A program made the translations under genes and the position numbers. A stretch of DNA of 10,154 bases from Bacteroidota bacterium (GTDB taxonomy: Bacteria; Bacteroidota; Bacteroidia; J057): NCBI GenBank assembly GCA_003696875.1, contig RFHL01000085.1:1-10154 (forward strand), in the 5' to 3' direction. The notes below the pieces were generated by a model that saw only the letters and a list, made by a program, of their open reading frames with translations, was not told the DNA's origin and made no database searches. This document shows positions 5,485 to 10,154 of this stretch, one piece after another. Position 1 is the stretch's first letter; each line of letters starts with the position of its first letter.

Positions 5485-6750
5485 ATGGATACGCTTGCGC
5501 AACCCACGGGTATGCAGCTCCAGGACGGAAGCTACCGCATACAAGGGATTGATGTACTGGACCTCTGCCGGGAGTTTGGTACCCCTCTCTACGTCTACGA
5601 CGGCGATACCATCCGCCGCAAATACGAGGAAATGACGGCGGCCTTTGCTGGTCTCAACTGCAAGATCAAGTACCCCGCCAAGGCCCTGAGCAATCTGAGC
5701 ATCCTCAAGCTCTTTCGCAGCCTGGGCGCTGGCCTGGACACAGTGTCGATACAAGAGGCCCGGTTGGGCCTCAAGGCGGGATTTGCCCCGGAGGATATCA
5801 TCTTCACCCCCAACTGCGTGTCCTTTGAGGAGATTCAGGCCGCGGTGGAGCTGGGTCTTACCATCAACATCGACAACATCTCTATCCTGGAGCAGTTTGG
5901 CCACGCCTACGGCGACAGCGTCCCCTGCTGTATCCGCTTCAATCCACACATCTTTGCCGGGGGCAATGCCAAGATTCAAGTCGGGCACATCGACTCCAAA
6001 TTTGGCATCTCCGTCTACCAGCGGCGCCACGTGCACCGCATCGTCGAGGCCAACAAAATCCGGGTCATCGGCCTGCACGTGCATACCGGTTCGGACATCC
6101 TGGATGCCACCGTCTATCTACAGAGTGCCAACATCCTCTTTGACCTGGCCGAAGAGTTTGATAATCTGCATTTTATCGACTTTGGTAGCGGCTTTAAGGT
6201 GTCCTACAAAGAGGGCGATCACGCCACGGACATCGCCGAGATCGGCGCGCAACTGCGCACCGCCTATACCGACTTTTGCCAGCGCTACGGCAAGGAAGTC
6301 GAGCTCTGGTTTGAGCCCGGAAAATATATGGTGAGCGAGGCTGGCTACTTTTTCATGCGTGCCAATGTCATCAAGCCTACGCCCTCGACCGTCTTCGTCG
6401 GGGTTGATTCCGGGCTCAATCACTTCATCCGGCCGATGATGTACGGCTCTTTTCATCGCATCACCAACGTGGCCAACCCCGGCGGGACCAAGCGCATCTA
6501 TTCCATTGTGGGCTATATTTGCGAGACCGACACCTTTGCGGCCGACCGCAAGCTGAGCGAGGTCCGGGAGGGTGACACCCTCTGCCTCCACAATGCCGGG
6601 GCCTACGGCTACAGCATGAGCTCCAACTACAACTCGCGCCTGCGGCCCGCCGAGGTCCTGGTGTATCAGGGCAAGGCGCATCTGGTGCGCCGGCGGGAAA
6701 CCATGGAAGATCTGCTGCGCGGGCAGATCGAGGTATCGTTTGAAGCCTGA
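5485..6750 (+). CDS. lysA: Diaminopimelate decarboxylase
   Basis: A 421-residue PLP-dependent, fold-type III decarboxylase that converts meso-diaminopimelate to L-lysine and CO2, the last step of lysine synthesis, in the cytoplasm. After a short N-terminal strand region, KYPAKALSN at 62-70 holds the PLP-binding Lys66. HVHTGSD (198-204) contains His200, which stacks on the cofactor ring, and GSGF at 234-237 binds the phosphate. EPGK (277-280) replaces the common EPGR. The second domain carries CETDTF (346-351), with Cys346 and Glu347 that complete the site across the dimer, and AGAYGYSMSSNYN (371-383), whose Tyr375 is also catalytic. All essential residues are present and the length is normal. 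The start is the ATG at 5485; an upstream in-frame GTG at 5419 lies within the terminator stem. mlaE follows 26 bases after the stop, suggesting co-transcription. No lysine riboswitch is visible in the leader. Confidence 0.95.
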   Translation: MDTLAQPTGMQLQDGSYRIQGIDVLDLCREFGTPLYVYDGDTIRRKYEEMTAAFAGLNCKIKYPAKALSNLSILKLFRSLGAGLDTVSIQEARLGLKAGFAPEDIIFTPNCVSFEEIQAAVELGLTINIDNISILEQFGHAYGDSVPCCIRFNPHIFAGGNAKIQVGHIDSKFGISVYQRRHVHRIVEANKIRVIGLHVHTGSDILDATVYLQSANILFDLAEEFDNLHFIDFGSGFKVSYKEGDHATDIAEIGAQLRTAYTDFCQRYGKEVELWFEPGKYMVSEAGYFFMRANVIKPTPSTVFVGVDSGLNHFIRPMMYGSFHRITNVANPGGTKRIYSIVGYICETDTFAADRKLSEVREGDTLCLHNAGAYGYSMSSNYNSRLRPAEVLVYQGKAHLVRRRETMEDLLRGQIEVSFEA

Positions 6751-6766
6751 GCGGGGCCTGCCCCGC
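6751..6766 (+). other. Intercistronic GC hairpin between lysA and mlaE
   Basis: GCGGGG (6751-6756) pairs with CCCCGC (6761-6766) around a CCTG loop and begins directly after the lysA stop codon. No T-run follows, so it is unlikely to be a full terminator. It ends ten bases before the mlaE start, close enough to affect mRNA stability or initiation of mlaE. Confidence 0.5.
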
Positions 6767-6776
6767 CCTCTTGACT

Positions 6777-7511
6777 ATGCGACAACTGGAAGCATTGGGG
6801 ACCTTTGGCTACCTGCTCTGGCGGGTAGGCGGCACGCTGCGCTACACGTGGCGGGACCGCCGCCGGGTGATCTATCAGCTGGATCATGTGGGGGTCAATT
6901 CGATCCCCCTGGTCCTATTGATAGGCCTCTTTGCCGGGGCCATCATCGCCTGGCAGGCAGCCTACCAGTTCAAGGGTATGGTCTCACTTTCGGTGCTAGG
7001 CGGGCAGGTCGTGCGGGTGGTCATGATGGAGATGGCCCCTGTCCTGACCGCCTTGGTGATCAGCGGCCGGATCGGAGCCTCAATGACCGCCGAGATTGGG
7101 GCCATGAAGATCAGCGAGCAAATCGATGCCCTGCGCACCATGGCCATCGATCCGGTGCGCTACCTGGTCATGCCCCGCTTTCTGGGACTGGGGCTGATGA
7201 TGCCCATCCTCACCCTCTTTTCCGTCCTGATCGCGGTCCTCGGAGCTTTTCTGGTTTCCAATTACTTTCTGGACATTACGTCTCAGGTATTTTTTCAGTC
7301 GGTGCGGAATTTCTTCGAATGGGGCGATTTGCTTGGTGGCCTGATCAAAGGCACGTTTTTTGGCCTCATCATCGCTCTGGTGGGCTGTTACAAGGGTTTA
7401 CACGCCGGCGAGGGGGCACAAGGGGTAGGCATTGCGACCATTTCTTCCTTTGTTACTTCAGCAATTTGTATATTGGCTGGGGACTTCCTGCTCTGGATTA
7501 TTTTATTTTAG
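6777..7511 (+). CDS. mlaE: MlaE-family ABC transporter permease
   Basis: A 244-residue inner-membrane permease of the Mla/MCE phospholipid or lipid transport system, normal in length. An amphipathic N-terminal helix (about 1-30) precedes membrane segments near 41-60, 80-97, 130-165 (a long or double span), 185-205 and 220-242. The conserved signature runs through SGRIGASMTAEIGAM (96-110) and KISEQIDALRTM (111-122), with PVRYLVMPR at 126-134; EQIDAL is the coupling segment that contacts the ATPase MlaF. The start is the ATG at 6777; an in-frame TTG two codons earlier is less likely. It lies just downstream of lysA, probably in the same transcript. In most Bacteroidota I recall, mlaE is followed by the MlaF-type ATPase and an MCE-domain (MlaD) protein, but here the next gene is an independently promoted OmpA protein, so the partners must be encoded elsewhere. 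Confidence 0.92.
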   Translation: MRQLEALGTFGYLLWRVGGTLRYTWRDRRRVIYQLDHVGVNSIPLVLLIGLFAGAIIAWQAAYQFKGMVSLSVLGGQVVRVVMMEMAPVLTALVISGRIGASMTAEIGAMKISEQIDALRTMAIDPVRYLVMPRFLGLGLMMPILTLFSVLIAVLGAFLVSNYFLDITSQVFFQSVRNFFEWGDLLGGLIKGTFFGLIIALVGCYKGLHAGEGAQGVGIATISSFVTSAICILAGDFLLWIILF

Positions 7512-7515
7512 AGCG

Positions 7516-7546
7516 TTGAGTCATACGGGGATTTTTTCTATGTTTG
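7516..7546 (+). promoter_or_regulatory. Consensus Bacteroidota promoter for the PorE-like gene
   Basis: TTG (7516-7518), exactly 20 bases of spacing, then TATGTTTG (7539-7546): all fixed bases of the Bacteroidota sigma-ABfr consensus (TTG, 19-21 bases, TAnnTTTG) are present. It starts four bases after the mlaE stop. Predicted transcription start is near 7553, giving a leader of about 50 bases to the ATG at 7605. It marks the PorE-like gene as its own unit, possibly strongly and constitutively expressed. Confidence 0.82.
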
Positions 7547-7604
7547 CCCCTATATCGCCTTGCTCTATAAATTCCATTTTCGTGAAATTAAGGTTTCCAC
7601 ACTT

Positions 7605-9635
7605 ATGAGTCCGATTCGTTTCCAGTGGCTTCCGGCATATCTGCTCTTGCTCCTGCTGGTGAGTCCGCTCTCCGGCCTCCATGCGCAGAGCAAAAAAGCA
7701 GAGAAAAGCCTCCGCAAAGCCCAACAATATTTCCAAAGCGGAAACGTAGTCGGGGCTGAAGCACTGTACCAGGATGTGCTGGCAGTTGATCCCAACAACT
7801 ACGAGGCGGCCTATGCCCTGGGCCGGATCAACAACTACCTGCGCGACTATCGCGAAGCGCTGCGGTGGTTCCGCAAGGCGTCGGAGATCGACGCCGACCG
7901 CAATGACACCGTCTACCTTCAGATCGGCCTCGTCTACAAGTTGCTCAACAACTGTCGCCTTGCCAAAGAGTCCTTCGAAGAGTTTATGCGCCGGCACCAG
8001 ACCCAGGACGCCTACTATCAGCGGGCCGAACGGGAGATTGCCGGCTGCGACTTTGCCGAAGCCGCCCTTGCCCAGCCCCCTGAGTACCGCGTCAAGCCGG
8101 TTTCCTTCAACAGTACCGCCGGCGATCGCCTGCCTGCCTACTTCGACCAGCGGCAGGAAGATGACTTCCTCGCCTTTGTCTCCGAGCGCCCCCTGCCCTC
8201 CAAACGCAGCAAGCGCAACCAGGTGACTGGCGAACCCAAGGACTCAGACATCTACTATGTCGTTCGGGAAAATGACTCCACCTTCGGTACCGAAGTCACA
8301 CCTTTCCCCAAGAATCGCGTCAACTTCAAAGGCAATGATGGTCCCGCCACCTTCACCGGGGACGGGCTCACCATGTATTTCTCCATCTGTAACAGCAAGA
8401 AGAACCGCAACGGCTGTAGCATCTATGAGGTACGCTACAATCCGGTCAAGAAAGAGTGGGGCAAGCCCGTCTTCATCGAAAGCCTCGCCGGCACCAAAGA
8501 GGTGATCGTCAATTCCCGCGGCAAGACCAAGAAAATGCCCACCGATGACCGGCAGCCCTTTGTTACCCGGGACGGCCGCACCATTTTCTTCGTATCCGAT
8601 CGTGGCGGCGGCGAAGGGGGGTTTGATATCTGGTACTCCCGTAAGGTCGGCGCCGGCTGGTCGCCACCCCAAAATCTCGGGCCCGCCATCAATACCCCCT
8701 TCAACGAAGCGACACCCTATTTCAATGAGGCTGGTAATACCCTCTACTTCGCCTCCGACGGCTGGGGCGGTTTCGGTGGCTACGACCTCTATCAGTCCGA
8801 AGGGACCATCGACAACTGGTCCGAGCCCGTCAACCTCGGCGCGCCCATCAACTCTACCTACAACGATGTAGGCGGGATCTGGCTCGACGAGGACTCCCTC
8901 GTCTACTTCACCTCCAACCGCCCGGGCGGCCCTGGGTCTTACGACATCTACTGGGGACGCAAGATCTACTACTCCCCCGACCGATTTGAAATCTCGGTCA
9001 AGGGAACCATCCGTGACAAAGAGACGACCCTGCCCGTCCCCTTTGCCATTGCTATCCTGTACGAATACCAGGACGAAAACACCATCGTCGTTCTCGATAC
9101 CTTCAATACCGATCAGGATGCGCGCTACGAATTTCCCTTGCAGGCTGGCAAGCGCTACAAAATCCTTGGCAATGCCGATGAGTACCTCGCCAATGAGGAA
9201 GAAGTCTCTACCGAAGGCATCATGAGCAATACCGAAATCGTGCGCAACATCGACATTGAGCTCGAACCCATCATCATCGACAAGCCCATCGTGCTCCAGA
9301 ACATCTACTACGATTTCGACGAGTACTACATTCGGCCCGATGCCCTGCCAGAGCTCAAGCGCCTGATCAAGATTCTGAATGATAACCCCAACATCATCAT
9401 TCAGATGGGCTCCCACACCGATACCAACGGTACGGACGCCTATAACAAAAGGCTCTCCGAAAACCGCGCCAAGGCCGTCGTCAAGTACCTTGCCGACAAC
9501 GGTATCTCCCCCTCCCGCCTTTCCTGGTTCGGCTTTGGTGAGTCCGAACCCCTGATCTTCCCCGAGACCAGCGATCAGGACGAGCAGGCCAACCGGCGCA
9601 CCGAGTTCCGGATTACCTCTATCGATTTCCGGTAG
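7605..9635 (+). CDS. PorE-like OmpA-family outer-membrane/periplasmic protein (TPR, PD40, regulatory-like and OmpA domains)
   Basis: A 676-residue exported protein. Signal peptide 1-28 (hydrophobic Leu run, cleavage near H-A-Q); no lipobox. TPR-like helices occupy about 31-150 (one clear unit near 66-97). PD40/WD40-like beta-propeller blades follow at about 240-450, with repeats such as DGLTMYFS (253-260), DGRTIFFVSDRGGG (323-336), GNTLYFASDGWGGFGGYDLY (377-396) and DSLVYFTSNRPGGPGSYDIY (430-449). A beta-sandwich resembling carboxypeptidase regulatory domains spans about 462-556, and an OmpA C-terminal domain 562-676 has SHTDTNG (603-609) and LSENRAKAVV (617-626); Asp606 and Arg621 are the expected peptidoglycan-binding pair. 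The order TPR, PD40, regulatory domain, OmpA is that of PorE, a type IX secretion component that anchors the machine to the cell wall, but Bacteroidota carry many paralogues, so PorE itself is not certain. The ATG at 7605 is chosen because the signal peptide begins there. It has its own promoter and terminator. Confidence 0.9.
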   Translation: MSPIRFQWLPAYLLLLLLVSPLSGLHAQSKKAEKSLRKAQQYFQSGNVVGAEALYQDVLAVDPNNYEAAYALGRINNYLRDYREALRWFRKASEIDADRNDTVYLQIGLVYKLLNNCRLAKESFEEFMRRHQTQDAYYQRAEREIAGCDFAEAALAQPPEYRVKPVSFNSTAGDRLPAYFDQRQEDDFLAFVSERPLPSKRSKRNQVTGEPKDSDIYYVVRENDSTFGTEVTPFPKNRVNFKGNDGPATFTGDGLTMYFSICNSKKNRNGCSIYEVRYNPVKKEWGKPVFIESLAGTKEVIVNSRGKTKKMPTDDRQPFVTRDGRTIFFVSDRGGGEGGFDIWYSRKVGAGWSPPQNLGPAINTPFNEATPYFNEAGNTLYFASDGWGGFGGYDLYQSEGTIDNWSEPVNLGAPINSTYNDVGGIWLDEDSLVYFTSNRPGGPGSYDIYWGRKIYYSPDRFEISVKGTIRDKETTLPVPFAIAILYEYQDENTIVVLDTFNTDQDARYEFPLQAGKRYKILGNADEYLANEEEVSTEGIMSNTEIVRNIDIELEPIIIDKPIVLQNIYYDFDEYYIRPDALPELKRLIKILNDNPNIIIQMGSHTDTNGTDAYNKRLSENRAKAVVKYLADNGISPSRLSWFGFGESEPLIFPETSDQDEQANRRTEFRITSIDFR

Positions 9636-9657
9636 AGCGGCCGACCTCCAGGCCCTG

Positions 9658-9694
9658 CGGGCAGCCTTCTGCGGAAGGCTGCCCGTTTTTTTTT
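9658..9694 (+). terminator. Strong intrinsic terminator with a UNCG tetraloop
   Basis: A perfect 12-base-pair stem (9658-9669 with 9674-9685, core GGGCAGCCTTC / GAAGGCTGCCC) closes a C(TGCG)G loop, a member of the very stable UNCG class, and is followed by nine T (9686-9694). It begins 23 bases after the stop of the PorE-like gene. Confidence 0.95.
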
Positions 9695-9840
9695 GGTCCA
9701 CCAAAATAATGATAGCCTTGCTACTATAAATGAGTGCTAAACTTTTATATACAAAAGTGAAACATCTCCAGCCTGCCTTCGTCTAACCCCTACAGATACT
9801 TCCAAATTCCTGTAATTCCCTTTATCAAATTTACCACAGT
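9695..9840. other. AT-richer non-coding stretch with an 18-base dyad
   Basis: No gene is recognisable. The composition is clearly richer in A and T than the rest of the window. ACTTTT (9741-9746) and AAAAGT (9753-9758) form an inverted repeat around a central TATA, giving an 18-base dyad that may be a regulator site. No -7 box with a correctly spaced TTG points towards the small gene at 9841; an isolated CAAATTTA (9826-9833) is a perfect -7 box on the minus strand but leads to no gene. Confidence 0.35.
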
Positions 9841-10058
9841 ATGACCGTTCGCTCTTGGTACCGCATCCCGGTTTTCCTTCTTTTCGCCAGCCTGTCTCCG
9901 ACGTAGTTCCCACGGAATTCCCACTCACTCAGGACGACGTAGCCATTGACCCCGCCCTGCAACCTGCTCCGGCCTTGGCCCTGATCCAAGACCAGTACCC
10001 ACAGGCCAGCGTCATCTACGCCGAGCGGGAAGAAGACGATGACGAGCCTTATGCCTAA
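9841..10058 (+). pseudogene. Small secreted protein gene broken by an apparent one-base frameshift
   Basis: From the ATG at 9841 the frame encodes MTVRSWYRIPVFLLFASLSP, a good signal peptide start (Arg4, Arg8, then a hydrophobic core), but reaches TAG at 9904-9906. The frame one base back is open across that point and on to TAA at 10056-10058, giving D-V-V-P-T-E-F-P-L-T-Q-D-D-V and a tail that ends in A-E-R-E-E-D-D-D-E-P-Y-A. Joining the two frames near 9890-9902 would restore a product of about 70 residues, consistent with loss of one base, for example from a signal-cleavage L-S-A-D. The tail has a faint resemblance to small periplasmic PepSY-like proteins (acidic, Tyr/Pro, alternating pattern), too weak to assign. 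It could be a true pseudogene or a sequencing/assembly error. The second frame alone opens only from a TTG at 9855, without a signal peptide. Confidence 0.5.
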
Positions 10059-10104
10059 CGTGAGTTTTGGATAAAAATCGCTTTGAATGGCTCCAATCGA
10101 TGAT

Positions 10105-10154
10105 TGTCATGCTGAGCGAAGCGAAGCATCTCATGTGTCCTATTAGATCCTTCA
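10105..10154. repeat. REP-like palindromic repeat, left arm plus start of right arm (cut by window)
   Basis: TGTCATGCTGAGCGAAGC opens a 28-base left arm (10105-10132), which I recognise as the dispersed repeat with TGTCATGCTGAG and GAAGCATCTC cores found in many Bacteroidota and other environmental genomes. After a 12-base loop (10133-10144) the right arm begins with AGATCCTTCA (10145-10154); AGATCCTTC is complementary to GAAGCATCT (10123-10131) at eight of nine positions. The element is expected to continue past the window with the reverse complement of the left arm. Confidence 0.75.

Noticed and set aside
6740..7519. Open frame (259 codons) on the plus strand overlapping mlaE
   Set aside because: It runs out of frame through the well-supported MlaE sequence and encodes a Gly/Arg/Pro/His-rich product without membrane segments or known motifs.
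8244..9704. Long open frame (486 codons) on the minus strand
   Set aside because: It lies opposite the PorE-like gene, whose domains are unmistakable, and crosses the terminator. The translation is low-complexity (Val/Asp/Gly-rich) and matches no family I know; it is a product of GC-rich codon use.
9826..9833. Perfect minus-strand -7 box (TAAATTTG)
   Set aside because: There is no spaced TTG box and no minus-strand gene downstream; an isolated match in AT-rich DNA is weak evidence.
9737..9928. 63-codon minus-strand open frame
   Set aside because: It is antisense to the broken small gene, has no recognisable motif or promoter, and runs through AT-rich non-coding DNA.

Overview
The window looks like chromosomal DNA from a GC-rich member of the Bacteroidota, possibly a Saprospiria/Lewinella-like or Cytophagales-type genome; that placement is an inference. 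The evidence is: two promoters of the Bacteroidota type (-7 box TAnnTTTG, one with a TTG box exactly 20 bases upstream), no Shine-Dalgarno sequences before the genes, an outer-membrane protein with the TPR / PD40 / regulatory-like / OmpA layout of PorE, a LysA with the EPGK and CETDTF motifs I associate with Bacteroidota, and a small protein of the family often mislabelled 'ABC transporter ATPase' in that phylum.

Minus strand, 1-3065: three genes in one direction with gaps of about 62 bases, read from 3065 leftwards. They are a (beta/alpha)8-barrel glycoside-hydrolase-like lipoprotein, a Tat-exported Gfo/Idh/MocA oxidoreductase, and a DUF1080 (3-keto-disaccharide hydrolase family) lipoprotein cut by the left window edge. 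All three carry export signals. Together they suggest a periplasmic or surface route that cleaves a glycan, oxidises a sugar and hydrolyses the keto-sugar product.

Divergent spacer, 3066-3136: it holds a near-perfect AT-rich dyad that could serve as a shared promoter/operator.

Plus strand, 3137-7511: an alpha/beta hydrolase of the proline-iminopeptidase type; a DUF434 protein with nuclease-like (NYN/PIN) motifs and its own consensus -7 box; the small 'ABC transporter ATPase'-type protein, closed by a strong intrinsic terminator; then lysA (last step of lysine synthesis) followed closely by an MlaE-type lipid-transport permease without its usual ATPase and MCE partners.

Plus strand, 7512-9694: a transcription unit with a textbook Bacteroidota promoter, one 676-residue PorE-like envelope protein and a strong terminator with a UNCG loop.

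Right end, 9695-10154: AT-richer DNA with an 18-base dyad, a small secreted-protein gene that appears broken by a one-base frameshift, and the left arm of a REP-like palindromic repeat that continues beyond the window. I found no rRNA, tRNA, CRISPR array, insertion sequence or phage gene. The most novel-looking items are the three-gene exported sugar cassette (especially its unassigned hydrolase-like member), the DUF434 protein, and the frameshifted gene next to the repeat.
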